DNA of 64,000 bases from Mycolicibacterium wolinskyi. GTDB lineage: Bacteria; Actinomycetota; Actinomycetes; Mycobacteriales; Mycobacteriaceae. Made by a program: the position numbers and the translations under genes. Of the stretch, positions 24,383 to 33,005 are shown piece after piece (within the stretch, counting starts at the first letter, position 1; every line of letters begins with the position of its first letter). The stretch is taken from the NCBI RefSeq assembly GCF_002101965.1, contig NZ_LQQA01000029.1, positions 452,148-516,147 of the forward strand, read 5' to 3'. The notes under the pieces were generated by a model. It ran no database searches. It saw only the letters and a list, made by a program, of their open reading frames with translations, and was not told where the DNA came from.

Positions 24383-24832
24383 TCAGGCGCTCTTGGTAAG
24401 CAGGGGCAGCAACCGGCGGCGAGCCAGGTTGCCTTCGGCGAAGTGATGCAGTGCCTCGGGCACCGATGCGGTCAGCGGAACGCCCGCATCTTCTTGGCGC
24501 AGCTCAGCCGCAACGGCCGGGCTCGCGATGACGGCCCAGTCGACGCCTTCGGCGGCGCAGCGGTCGTCGATGTCGTAGAACATCGAAACCGCTTCTGGGG
24601 CAAAGTTGTTCACACCGCTCAGATCAAGGGCGAACGGCTTCTCCGCGAGGACGAACCGGCCGACGTACGCGGCGATTCGCTCGAGGTTGCCGTTGTCGAT
24701 GTCTCCCTTGACCGTCACCACGGTTGCCAGCTGACGGCAATGTGCGCGCATCGAGGCGCCGTCGCAGACGACTGCCGGATTGCCGTATCGAAAATGGTGA
24801 TCCGAAGCCGGGGTGTTGCTCGTGATAGTCAT
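24383..24832 (-). CDS. STAS-domain protein, anti-anti-sigma-factor-like
   Basis: 149 residues. The middle and C-terminal parts follow the STAS fold: LATVVTVKGDIDNGNLERIAAYV, then FALDLSGVNNFAPEAVSMFYDIDDRC and a final VPEALHHF helix. STAS proteins release sigma factors by binding anti-sigma kinases; M. smegmatis has several that act on the SigF system. Unlike classical antagonists, the position after DLSGV reads NNFAPEAV, not the usual D-(S/T)-S-G with the phosphorylated serine or threonine, so phosphorylation control may be absent or moved. It is a single gene with its own upstream space. Partner anti-sigma factor not adjacent. Confidence 0.75.
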   Translation of the reverse strand: MTITSNTPASDHHFRYGNPAVVCDGASMRAHCRQLATVVTVKGDIDNGNLERIAAYVGRFVLAEKPFALDLSGVNNFAPEAVSMFYDIDDRCAAEGVDWAVIASPAVAAELRQEDAGVPLTASVPEALHHFAEGNLARRRLLPLLTKSA

Positions 24833-25005
24833 GATCAGCCTCCCGTCGGTTTCTAAAGCTGGCGGTTGGGCTTCGTCGCTTCAACCTGTCCACAACGCTA
24901 AGCGGGCAATCTAAGGCGGCTGGGAGCTGCCGATAATGCTTTGCTAAGAACATCGGCCGTACTGGTCGGTAGCTCTTTCCTGATTTCTTCGCGCAGGTCG
25001 CGGTC

Positions 25006-25065
25006 TTGACGTCGGCGCAGAAGCTGGTCTAGCGTGACCGCCATCACGAATTGAAACGTTTCAAT
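25006..25065 (+). promoter_or_regulatory. Rhamnose-operon promoter and LacI-type operator
   Basis: ATTGAAACGTTTCAAT at 25050-25065 is a perfect 16-bp palindrome with the CG centre typical of LacI-family operators. Upstream, TTGACG at 25006-25011 and TAGCGT at 25030-25035 (18-base spacing) can serve as a housekeeping promoter, putting the operator just after the expected transcription start. The operon ends with a LacI-family gene, the probable repressor, relieved by a rhamnose-derived ligand. Confidence 0.75.
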
Positions 25066-25080
25066 CCTGAAGGCGGCTTA

Positions 25081-25422
25081 ATGACTGTCCCAACCGCACC
25101 GAAGACGCAGCGGGTGTGCTTCCTCCTTCAGCTCCGGCCGGACAGGATGGACGAGTACCTCACCATCCATGAGAAGGTGTGGCCCGAGATGCTGGATGCG
25201 CTGACCGCGGCGGGGTGGCGCAACTACTCGCTCTTCGTGCGGGAGAGCGACGGCCTGGTCGTCGGCTACCTCGAAACCGACGACTTCGCGCTCGCGCAGA
25301 AGCGGATGGCCGAGACAGACGTCAACGCCCGCTGGCAGGCCGAGATGGCCGAGTACTTCGTGAGCGGCGACAAGCCGGACGAGCAGATGCGGCCGCTGTT
25401 CGAGTACTTCCACCTCGACTGA
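25081..25422 (+). CDS. rhaM: L-rhamnose mutarotase
   Basis: 113 residues of the RhaM (DUF718) family, a small dimeric alpha-beta barrel that interconverts alpha and beta anomers of L-rhamnose. Family segments seen are FLLQLRPDRMDEYLTIHEKVWPEML with the active histidine, AGWRNYSLF, and NARWQAEMAEYF. The ATG at 25081 follows an AAGGCGG ribosome site; an in-frame codon at 25051 lies inside the operator and is not used. First gene of the rhamnose operon, making the alpha anomer used by the isomerase. Confidence 0.92.
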   Translation: MTVPTAPKTQRVCFLLQLRPDRMDEYLTIHEKVWPEMLDALTAAGWRNYSLFVRESDGLVVGYLETDDFALAQKRMAETDVNARWQAEMAEYFVSGDKPDEQMRPLFEYFHLD

Positions 25423-25464
25423 CGCCCCGAACCACCTCCATACCCTTTCAACCCGAGGAAACCC

Positions 25465-26775
25465 ATGAAGCTCGGAGCGCGCTCCACCACCGGCTGGCGG
25501 GCCACCATCGCGGTGGCCATGTCCAACTACATCGAAGCCGGCTCGATCATCGCCATCGCGACCAGCCTGGGTTTCTGGCAGGCCGAGTTCGGCATCAGCA
25601 ATTTCGCCGTCGGCCTTCTCGCCGCGCTGAGCGCCAACGCGTTCGGTGCCGCCATCGGCGCGATCCTCGGCGGACCGCTCTGCGACCGCTTCGGCCGTAA
25701 GGCGATCTACACCTATGACCTGCTGGTGTACATGGTCGGCGTGTTGCTGGCCGCATTCGCGGTCAACTACGTGATGCTGCTGGCGGCATTCGTCATCACC
25801 GGCATCGCGGTCGGCGCCGGTGTACCGGCGTCCTGGACATATATCGCCGAACAGGCGCCGTCGACGGATCGTGCCAAGCACGTAGGCACCGCACAACTGG
25901 CCTGGTCGACGGGTCCGCTGATCGGTTTCGCACTGGCCGCCGCGCTTGCGCCACTCGGTCTGCTCGGTTCCCGGTTGATCTTCATCCACCTGTTCGTCGT
26001 GGCCGCCGTGGTGTGGTGGGTTCGCCAAGGCCTCGTCGAATCGAAGATCTGGACCGACGAGGCCAAGGTCGAACCACGCGAGGTGGCCTCGGCGGTGGGC
26101 CTGCGCGGGCTGCGTGGACTGTTCTCGAAGCGGGTCAACATCACGGCCCTGTTGTTCTTGGGCGGTATCTATCTGTTCTGGAACACCGTGGCGGGGCAGG
26201 CCGGCATCTTCATGCCGCGTGTCTATGACACCGCCGGTCTGCACAGCCCGGTCGCCCAGAACCTGCTGCAGGTGCTGGTCTGGGGTTGCACCGTGGTGGC
26301 CACGTATTTCGGCTTCATGCGCTACGCCGATCGGATGTCGCAGCGCCTGCTCTATGTGATCGGCGCGGCGCTCGGCATCGTCGCCTGGATCGTGCTGGTG
26401 GCATTCACCGACAACGGCGTTCCGACGATGTTGGTGTTCGCGGTGCTGTGGGGCATCTCGTCGGGCATCGGCGCGCAAGCCTTCTACAGCCTGTGGGCCA
26501 GCGAACTGTTCGCGACGCCGTACCGGGCCAGCGCCCAGGGCGTGATGTTCTTCGTCGTCCGCACCATGACCGGCGTGCTGAGCTACTTCTTCCCGACGCT
26601 GCTGGCCGCCACCGGCCTGACCGCCGTCGGTGTCCTGCTGGTCGCGCTGCTCACCGTCGCCCTGCTGATCGGCGCGGTCTGGGCGCCGGCCACCCGCGGG
26701 AGGACACTGCAGGAAATCGAGGTCGAACGCTACGGCGCACCCGTGAGTGATTCGAAGGAAAGGACCCCGGCATGA
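25465..26775 (+). CDS. MFS transporter, probable L-rhamnose importer
   Basis: 436 residues with about twelve membrane helices. The sugar-porter-like loop GGPLCDRFGRKAIYTYDL between helices 2 and 3 is clear, and the second half has the equivalent FRMRYADR-like loop at GFMRYADRMSQRL. GAGGAA at 25455-25460 is the ribosome site. Encoded between mutarotase and isomerase, it is the only transporter of the operon and so is likely the proton-coupled rhamnose importer, replacing the ABC or RhaT systems used elsewhere. Specificity is inferred from context. Confidence 0.85.
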   Translation: MKLGARSTTGWRATIAVAMSNYIEAGSIIAIATSLGFWQAEFGISNFAVGLLAALSANAFGAAIGAILGGPLCDRFGRKAIYTYDLLVYMVGVLLAAFAVNYVMLLAAFVITGIAVGAGVPASWTYIAEQAPSTDRAKHVGTAQLAWSTGPLIGFALAAALAPLGLLGSRLIFIHLFVVAAVVWWVRQGLVESKIWTDEAKVEPREVASAVGLRGLRGLFSKRVNITALLFLGGIYLFWNTVAGQAGIFMPRVYDTAGLHSPVAQNLLQVLVWGCTVVATYFGFMRYADRMSQRLLYVIGAALGIVAWIVLVAFTDNGVPTMLVFAVLWGISSGIGAQAFYSLWASELFATPYRASAQGVMFFVVRTMTGVLSYFFPTLLAATGLTAVGVLLVALLTVALLIGAVWAPATRGRTLQEIEVERYGAPVSDSKERTPA

Positions 26776-27935
26776 GTGCCATCAGCCTGCATCCGGCGCT
26801 GGACAACCTCGCGATCGAACTGCCGTCCTGGGCGTTCGGCAACTCGGGTACCCGGTTCAAGGTCTTCGGCACCCCGGGAACGCCGCGCACCATCGAGGAG
26901 AAGATCGCCGACGCCGCGACCGTGCACCGCCTGACCGGATTGGCGCCGAGCGTCGCGCTCCACATTCCGTGGGACACGGTCGACGACTACGCGGCGCTGG
27001 CCGCCTATGCCGCCGAGCAGGGCGTCGTGCTGGGCACGATCAACTCCAACACCTTCCAGGACGACGACTACAAGTTCGGCAGCCTCACCCACACCGACAA
27101 GGCAGTCCGGCAAAAGGCCATCGACCATCACCTGGCGTGCATCGAGATCATGAACCACACCGGGTCGCGTGATCTCAAGATCTGGCTGGCCGACGGCACG
27201 AACTACCCGGGCCAGGGCGACATCCGGGGCCGGCAGGATCGATTGGCCGAGTCGCTCGCGTCGATCTATCAGCACATCGGGCCCGATCAGCGAATGGTGC
27301 TGGAATACAAGTTCTTCGAGCCGGCCATGTACATGACCGACGTGCCGGATTGGGGCACCTCGTACGCGCAGGTGAGTGCGCTCGGTGAGCGGGCCATGGT
27401 GTGCCTGGACACCGGACACCACGCGCCGGGCACCAACATCGAGTTCATCGTCGCGCAGTTGCTGCGGCTCGGAAAGCTCGGATCGTTCGACTTCAACTCG
27501 CGCTTCTACGCCGACGACGATCTCATCGTCGGTGCGGCCGACCCGTTCCAGCTGTTCCGCATCATGTTCGAGGTGATCCGCGGCGGCGGGCTGGATGCGG
27601 GCTCGGGCGTCGCCCTGATGCTCGACCAGTGCCACAACGTCGAAGCCAAGATCCCGGGCCAGATCCGGTCGGTGCTCAACGTGCAGGAGATGACGGCCCG
27701 CGCCCTGCTGGTCGACACCGAAGCGCTGGCCGCCGCGCAGGAGGCCGGAGATGTGCTTGGCGCCAACGGAATCTTCATGGACGCTTTCTACACCGACGTC
27801 CGTCCGGCGCTCGCACAGTGGCGCACCGACCGCGGCCTGCCCGGCGATCCGATGGCTGCGTTCACCGCATCGAGCTACCAGAACACCATCAACGCCGAGC
27901 GCGTCGGCGGAACGCAATCCTCCTGGGGAGCATGA
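26772..27935 (+). CDS. rhaI: L-rhamnose isomerase (RhaI type)
   Basis: 387 residues, a TIM-barrel isomerase converting L-rhamnose to L-rhamnulose. It belongs to the shorter RhaI class, as in Pseudomonas stutzeri, not the 419-residue enterobacterial RhaA. Metal and substrate residues are expected in MVLEYKFFEPAMY, CLDTGHHAPGTN and GSFDFNSRFYADDDL, all intact. ATG overlaps the transporter stop, and its stop overlaps the next start, so translation is coupled along the operon. Confidence 0.92.
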   Translation: MSAISLHPALDNLAIELPSWAFGNSGTRFKVFGTPGTPRTIEEKIADAATVHRLTGLAPSVALHIPWDTVDDYAALAAYAAEQGVVLGTINSNTFQDDDYKFGSLTHTDKAVRQKAIDHHLACIEIMNHTGSRDLKIWLADGTNYPGQGDIRGRQDRLAESLASIYQHIGPDQRMVLEYKFFEPAMYMTDVPDWGTSYAQVSALGERAMVCLDTGHHAPGTNIEFIVAQLLRLGKLGSFDFNSRFYADDDLIVGAADPFQLFRIMFEVIRGGGLDAGSGVALMLDQCHNVEAKIPGQIRSVLNVQEMTARALLVDTEALAAAQEAGDVLGANGIFMDAFYTDVRPALAQWRTDRGLPGDPMAAFTASSYQNTINAERVGGTQSSWGA

Positions 27936-29974
27936 ACATGACCAATGAGACCGTCACCGAACTGATCGGCCGTTCCAACCGACTCGGATCCGATCCCAAG
28001 AACACCAATTACGCCGGCGGCAACACCTCGGCCAAGGGCACCGACATCGACCCCGTCACCGGCCAGCCGGTAGAGCTGTTGTGGGTCAAGGGATCCGGCG
28101 GAGACCTCGGCACACTCACCGAGAAAGGGCTCGCGGTGCTGCGGCTGGACCGCATGCGAGCGCTCGTCGACGTGTATCCCGGTGTCGAGCGCGAGGACGA
28201 GATGGTCGCGGCGTTCGACTACTGCCTGCATGGGCGCGGCGGCGCCGCACCATCGATCGACACCGCGATGCACGGCCTCGTCGACGCCGATCACGTCGAC
28301 CATCTGCATCCCGACTCGGGTATCGCCCTGGCGACGGCCGCCGACGGCGAGGCTTTGACCAAGCAGATCTTCGGAGATCGCGTGGTGTGGGTGCCGTGGC
28401 GACGACCCGGTTTTCAGCTCGGCCTCGACATCGCCGAGATCAAGCGTCGTAACCCGCAGGCGATCGGCACCATCCTCGGCGGACACGGCATCACCGCGTG
28501 GGGCTCGACTTCCGCTGAGGCCGAGGCGCATTCGCTGGAGATCATCGAAACCGCCGAGCGCTACATCGAGCAGAACGGACGTCCCGAGCCGTTCGGTGCT
28601 CCGCTGCCCGGTTACGGCCCGCTGCCCCAAGATCAGCGCCGCACCAAGGCCGCCGAACTCGCGCCGTTCATCCGCGGGTTGGCCTCGACCGACAAGCCGC
28701 AGGTGGGCCACTACACCGACGATCCGCGCGTCCTCGAATTCCTTTCGGCCGCCGAACATCCCCGATTGGCCGCGCTCGGCACCAGCTGCCCCGACCACTT
28801 CCTGCGCACCAAGGTCAAGCCGCTCGTGCTCGACCTGCCCGCCGATACGCCGATCGACGAATGCAAGGCCCGCCTCGCCGAGCTGCACGAGGCGTACCGC
28901 GTCGACTATCAGGCGTACTACGACCGGCACGCCGCTGCCGACAGTCCCGCCATCCGCGGTGCCGACCCGGCGATCGTCCTGATCCCCGGAGTCGGCATGT
29001 TCAGCTACGGCAAGGACAAGCAGACCGCCCGGGTGGCAGGCGAGTTCTACCTCAACGCCATCAATGTCATGCGCGGCGCCGAGGCCATCTCGACCTACGC
29101 GCCCATCGACGAGTCGGAGAAGTTCCGCATCGAGTACTGGGCGCTCGAGGAAGCCAAGCTCGCACGGATGCCCAAGCCCAAGCCGCTGGCCACGCGCATC
29201 GCGCTCGTCACGGGTGCGGCCTCGGGTATCGGCAAGGCCATCGCGACTCGGCTGGCCACCGAGGGGGCCTGCGTCGTGATCGCCGACCTGAACGGCGAGA
29301 AGGCCGCCCAGGCCGCTTCAGAAATCGGGAACAGCGATGTGGCCATCGGGATCGCCGCCGATGTCACCGACGAATGCGCGGTGCAGGCTGCTGTCGGCGC
29401 GACAGTGCTCGCCTTCGGCGGTATCGACATCGTGGTCAACAATGCCGGTCTGTCGCTGTCGAAGTCGCTGCTGGACACCACGGCCGAGGACTGGGATCTG
29501 CAGCACAACGTGATGGCGCGTGGGTCGTTCCTGGTGTCGAAGGCCGCTGCGCGTGCGCTCATCGACCAGAAGCTCGGCGGCGACATCATCTACATCTCCT
29601 CGAAGAACTCGGTGTTCGCCGGGCCCAACAACATCGCCTACTCGGCGACGAAAGCCGATCAGGCGCACCAGGTTCGGCTTCTTGCGGCCGAGCTCGGCGA
29701 GCACGGCGTGAAGGTCAACGGCATCAATCCCGACGGCGTGGTCCGCGGTTCGGGCATCTTCGCCGGCGGCTGGGGAGCCAAGCGTGCGGCGGTGTACGGC
29801 GTCGCCGAAGAGGACCTCGGCAAGTACTACGCGCAGCGCACCCTGCTGAAGCGTGAGGTGCTGCCCGAGCACGTCGCCAACGCCGCGTTCGCGCTGTGCA
29901 CGTCGGACTTCTCTCACACCACCGGCTTGCACGTGCCGGTCGATGCGGGTGTCGCCGCGGCATTCTTGCGATGA
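27932..29974 (+). CDS. rhaEW: Bifunctional L-rhamnulose-1-phosphate aldolase / L-lactaldehyde dehydrogenase (RhaEW type)
   Basis: 680 residues, a natural fusion. Residues about 1-400 are a class II aldolase (YAGGNTSAKGTD, zinc histidines in DHVDHLHPDSGIA and GGHGITAWG) that splits rhamnulose-1-phosphate into DHAP and L-lactaldehyde. Residues about 420-680 are a short-chain dehydrogenase with VTGAASGIGKAIA and the YSATK catalytic pair, which oxidises L-lactaldehyde to L-lactate. The ATG at 27932 overlaps the rhaI stop; a much longer frame upstream lies inside rhaI and is not real. The lactate product links to the lut genes at 33006-35811. Confidence 0.92.
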   Translation: MNMTNETVTELIGRSNRLGSDPKNTNYAGGNTSAKGTDIDPVTGQPVELLWVKGSGGDLGTLTEKGLAVLRLDRMRALVDVYPGVEREDEMVAAFDYCLHGRGGAAPSIDTAMHGLVDADHVDHLHPDSGIALATAADGEALTKQIFGDRVVWVPWRRPGFQLGLDIAEIKRRNPQAIGTILGGHGITAWGSTSAEAEAHSLEIIETAERYIEQNGRPEPFGAPLPGYGPLPQDQRRTKAAELAPFIRGLASTDKPQVGHYTDDPRVLEFLSAAEHPRLAALGTSCPDHFLRTKVKPLVLDLPADTPIDECKARLAELHEAYRVDYQAYYDRHAAADSPAIRGADPAIVLIPGVGMFSYGKDKQTARVAGEFYLNAINVMRGAEAISTYAPIDESEKFRIEYWALEEAKLARMPKPKPLATRIALVTGAASGIGKAIATRLATEGACVVIADLNGEKAAQAASEIGNSDVAIGIAADVTDECAVQAAVGATVLAFGGIDIVVNNAGLSLSKSLLDTTAEDWDLQHNVMARGSFLVSKAAARALIDQKLGGDIIYISSKNSVFAGPNNIAYSATKADQAHQVRLLAAELGEHGVKVNGINPDGVVRGSGIFAGGWGAKRAAVYGVAEEDLGKYYAQRTLLKREVLPEHVANAAFALCTSDFSHTTGLHVPVDAGVAAAFLR

Positions 29975-31413
29975 GCACGCAGGTAGCTGCCGTCGATCTC
30001 GGCGCCACGAGCGGCCGAGTCATGGTCGCCGACATCGACGGCGACCGGTTGGACATGCGCACCGTCGCACGGTTCTCGAATGATCCGGTGCGCTTGTGGG
30101 ACGGCACGCGAAATGCGTTGCACTGGGACATACCCGGCCTGTACGGGCACGTGGTGGACGGGCTGACACGCGCCGGCCGCGAATGTGACCACCTCGTCGG
30201 AATCGGCGTCGACTCGTGGGCCGTCGACTACGGCCTGTTGCGGGACGGCCGCCTGCTGTCGCAGCCGACGCACTATCGCGACGCACGGACCGAGCGCGGT
30301 GTCGAGCTCGTACACGACGTTGTCGGTATGCCAGAGCTCTACCAGCGCAACGGCATCCAGTTCTTGCCGTTCAACACGGTCTACCAGCTCGCCGTCGAGC
30401 GTGCTGAGGGCATGCTCGAGCAGGCCGACACCGTGCTGCTGGTACCCGATCTGCTGACGTACTGGCTGACGGGGGAGCGGGTCGCCGAACGGACCAACGC
30501 CTCGACCACCGCACTGCTGGGATTGGACGGTTCCTGGGACCGCGAGCTTATGACGCGGCTCGGGTTACCGCACGTGTTGTTCCCCGATGTCGTGGACGCA
30601 GGCAGCAGCCGAGGTCCGCTACTGCCTGAGGTTTCCGCACAACTTGGTCTGCAAACCGAGGTCGTGTCGGTAGCGTCGCACGACACCGCGTCGGCCGTCG
30701 CCGCGATCCCCATGGACGCCGAGCAGGCGGCCTACATCTCATGCGGCACATGGGGTCTCGTCGGTGTCGAGCTGAGCAGCCCGGTCGCCACCGAGGCCAG
30801 TCGGACCGCCAACTTCACCAACGAAGTCGGCGCTGACGGCCGTATCCGCTTTCTGCACAACGTCATGGGCATGTGGCTGCTCAGTGAAACCCTCCGGCAG
30901 TACGAGCGTGACGGCCATGACGTCGAACTCACCGATCTGCTCGAACGTGCCGCGCACGTGCCGGCACCGCAGGAGGTGTTCGACACCAACGATCCACGGT
31001 TCCTGCCGCCCGGCGACATGCCCGCACGCATCGTCGACTGGTACACCGAACGCGGTCTTCAAGCGCCTGCCGATCCCGCGCGCATGGTGCGCGCGATCCT
31101 CGAAAGCCTCGCTGCGGCATTCGCCTCGGCGGTGTGCACCGCCGCCGAGCTTTCCGGGGTGACCGTCCGCACGGTGCACATGGTCGGCGGCGGCTCGCAG
31201 AACGAGTTGTTGTGCCAGCTTACCGCGGACCGGTTGGGCATGCCGCTGCTGGCCGGGCCGGTCGAGGCGACTGCGCTGGGCAACGTGCTGCTCACCGCCC
31301 GCGCGCAGGGCATCGTCAGCGGCGGCTTGACGGAGCTGCGCGAACTCGCCTCCCGATGGTTCCCGCCACGGCGGTACGTGCCGCGGACCAGTCGGGCCGC
31401 CGCCATGGTGTGA
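29971..31413 (+). CDS. rhaB: L-rhamnulokinase
   Basis: 480-residue FGGY-family sugar kinase that phosphorylates L-rhamnulose at C1. The N-terminal phosphate loop VAAVDLGATSGRVMVADID, the substrate loop IGVDSWAVDYGLL, and the C-terminal adenosine motif VHMVGGGSQNELLCQLTADRLGMPL are all present. Start at 29971 overlaps the aldolase stop as ATGA. Gene order places the kinase after the aldolase, so expression of both is tied to one message. Confidence 0.94.
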   Translation: MSTQVAAVDLGATSGRVMVADIDGDRLDMRTVARFSNDPVRLWDGTRNALHWDIPGLYGHVVDGLTRAGRECDHLVGIGVDSWAVDYGLLRDGRLLSQPTHYRDARTERGVELVHDVVGMPELYQRNGIQFLPFNTVYQLAVERAEGMLEQADTVLLVPDLLTYWLTGERVAERTNASTTALLGLDGSWDRELMTRLGLPHVLFPDVVDAGSSRGPLLPEVSAQLGLQTEVVSVASHDTASAVAAIPMDAEQAAYISCGTWGLVGVELSSPVATEASRTANFTNEVGADGRIRFLHNVMGMWLLSETLRQYERDGHDVELTDLLERAAHVPAPQEVFDTNDPRFLPPGDMPARIVDWYTERGLQAPADPARMVRAILESLAAAFASAVCTAAELSGVTVRTVHMVGGGSQNELLCQLTADRLGMPLLAGPVEATALGNVLLTARAQGIVSGGLTELRELASRWFPPRRYVPRTSRAAAMV

Positions 31414-32426
31414 TGGTGCACGTGGTGAGCATGCGCGAGGTCGCGGCGGCGGCGTCGGTGTCGGTGGGCACGGTCTCGAACGTGCTCAACGCCCCGGACA
31501 AGGTCGCGCCGGCCACCGTCGCGCGGGTGCAGGCCGCCATTGACCGCCTGGGTTTCGTGCGCAACGACGCCGCGCGTCAGCTCAAGGCGGGACGGTCGCG
31601 AAGTGTCGGACTGGTCGTGCTCGACATCGGCAACCCGTTCTTCACCGACATCGCGCGGGCCGCCGAACGCCGCGCCGGTGAACACGATCTGACCGTGCTC
31701 CTCGGCACGTCGGACGACGACACCGACCGCGAACGCGCCTATATCGACGCCTTTGACGAGCAACGTGTCTTCGGGCTGCTGGTGTCTCCAGTCGGGGAAG
31801 ACCTGCAGCGGTTGACCGCGCTGCACGAGCGTGGAACACCTGTCGTCCTGGTGGATCGTGACGGCAGCGGCACGCCGTTCGACTCCGTCGCCGTCGATGA
31901 TGTGGCCGGGGCACGGCTCGCCGTCGAGCATCTGTGCGCCACCGGCCGACGCAGGATTGCGTTCGTCGGCGGCCCGGGCACATTACGCCAGATCCGCGAC
32001 CGCCGCCGCGGAGCAGCCGAGGCCATCGCCGAAATCCCCGGCGCGGAACTGGAAATCATCGACACCCCGGCGCCGAGCGTCCAGGCAGGCAGCGCGGTGG
32101 GGGAGCAGTTGCGGCAACGCGCTCCGCGAGACCGGCCGGACGGGGTGTTCTGCGCCAATGACCTGCTGGCGATCGGCGTGCTGCAGGCGCTGAGTCTCAT
32201 CGGTGGGTTGCGGGTCCCCGACGACATGGCGCTTGTGGGCTACGACGACATCGACTTCGCGCGTTCGGCGGTCGTCCCGCTGACATCGGTCCGGCAGCCC
32301 ACTCGCGCGATCGGCTCCACGGCCGTAGACCTGCTGATCGCCGCATCGGAGGATTCCGTGCGTCGCCGGCCGAAACATGTGGTGTTTCAACCGGAATTGA
32401 TTGTGCGAGGGTCGACAGGTAGTTGA
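31413..32426 (+). CDS. LacI-family regulator of the rhamnose operon
   Basis: 337 residues. The N-terminal LacI helix-turn-helix and hinge read MREVAAAASVSVGTVSNVLN and AARQLKAGRSRSVGLVV; the rest is a periplasmic-binding-like sugar domain (DIGNPFFTDIARAAERRA, VLVDRDGSGTPFDSVAVDD, GVFCANDLLAIGVLQ). The ATG at 31413 shares a base with the rhaB stop; GTG at 31410 is the alternative. It most likely binds the palindrome at 25050-25065 and is therefore autoregulated, since it is the last gene of the operon. Confidence 0.9.
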   Translation: MVHVVSMREVAAAASVSVGTVSNVLNAPDKVAPATVARVQAAIDRLGFVRNDAARQLKAGRSRSVGLVVLDIGNPFFTDIARAAERRAGEHDLTVLLGTSDDDTDRERAYIDAFDEQRVFGLLVSPVGEDLQRLTALHERGTPVVLVDRDGSGTPFDSVAVDDVAGARLAVEHLCATGRRRIAFVGGPGTLRQIRDRRRGAAEAIAEIPGAELEIIDTPAPSVQAGSAVGEQLRQRAPRDRPDGVFCANDLLAIGVLQALSLIGGLRVPDDMALVGYDDIDFARSAVVPLTSVRQPTRAIGSTAVDLLIAASEDSVRRRPKHVVFQPELIVRGSTGS

Positions 32427-33005
32427 GCGCGGCGGCTGGCTCGGCGCTATCGCCGTGCCCGGCTATTAGCGACAACGTCGCTGAAATCGACTCAACAGCA
32501 ACATGTGTCACGCCAGTCGGGGTCGCCGAGCGGTATTGGTTCACTTGCGTCTCTTCGGCCACACCGATCTCAGGTTTTGGCGTGCCCGCCTTGTAGCGAC
32601 ATTGTCGCTGGCCAGGTGGGCGACGGATGGCAGTGGTTATCAATGGCATTCGATGTCGCAACTACGCCGAGGGCTACTGCCACATGCTGACTGGGATCCT
32701 CGGCATAGTGGCAGATCGCTGCGCCAGTAACGCTGTGGCGGCCGCAGGCCCGAATCTCCGCCGTAGCGTTACTCGCGTGAACTTCTCGAATACTCAGCGA
32801 CATTGTCGCTGTAATGCGGGCACGCCGAATCCTGAGGCTGCCGTGACTGCAGAAGCATGAGAGGCCCACGTGAACCGAACCCTGTGTCGCACGTGATAAG
32901 TGGTGCAGCTGAGGCTATTTCAGCGACTTTGTCGCTCATAGTCGGACGGAACGGCACATCCTCAACGCCCGGAAGGGTTGTCGCAAGGCTTTCAGCAAAG
33001 ACGCG
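32427..33005. repeat. Gene-free block with four AGCGAC-NNN-GTCGCT palindromes in a mirror-symmetric array
   Basis: No coding region is supported here. Palindromes AGCGAC-N3-GTCGCT lie at 32468-32482, 32595-32609, 32796-32810 and 32922-32936. Spacings are 127, 201 and 126, that is, symmetric. Flanks show why: 32569-32610 matches the reverse complement of 32795-32836 at 36 of 42 positions, and 32468-32499 matches the reverse complement of 32905-32936 at 27 of 32. The block is thus a degenerate inverted repeat of about 470 bases. Near its centre are further stems: TGCCAC 32679-32684 with GTGGCA 32708-32713, and AGTAACGCT 32726-32734 with AGCGTTACT 32765-32773. It separates the rhamnose operon from lutC. 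Confidence 0.8.

Noticed and set aside
27401..27931. Upstream extension of the rhamnulose-phosphate aldolase frame into rhaI
   Set aside because: Lies wholly within rhaI in another frame; the aldolase begins at the ATG at 27932 with its usual N-terminus.
32503..32860. Several short open frames in the gene-free block
   Set aside because: They cross the palindromic repeats, have no ribosome sites and show no conserved pattern; the repeat structure explains the sequence.
32468..32936. CRISPR array, suggested by four similar palindromes
   Set aside because: Spacing is 100-200 bases, orientation is mirrored, flanks match each other, and there are no cas genes.
32427..33005. Remnant insertion sequence
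   Set aside because: No transposase fragment, no clear terminal repeats with target duplication; only an inverted duplication can be shown.
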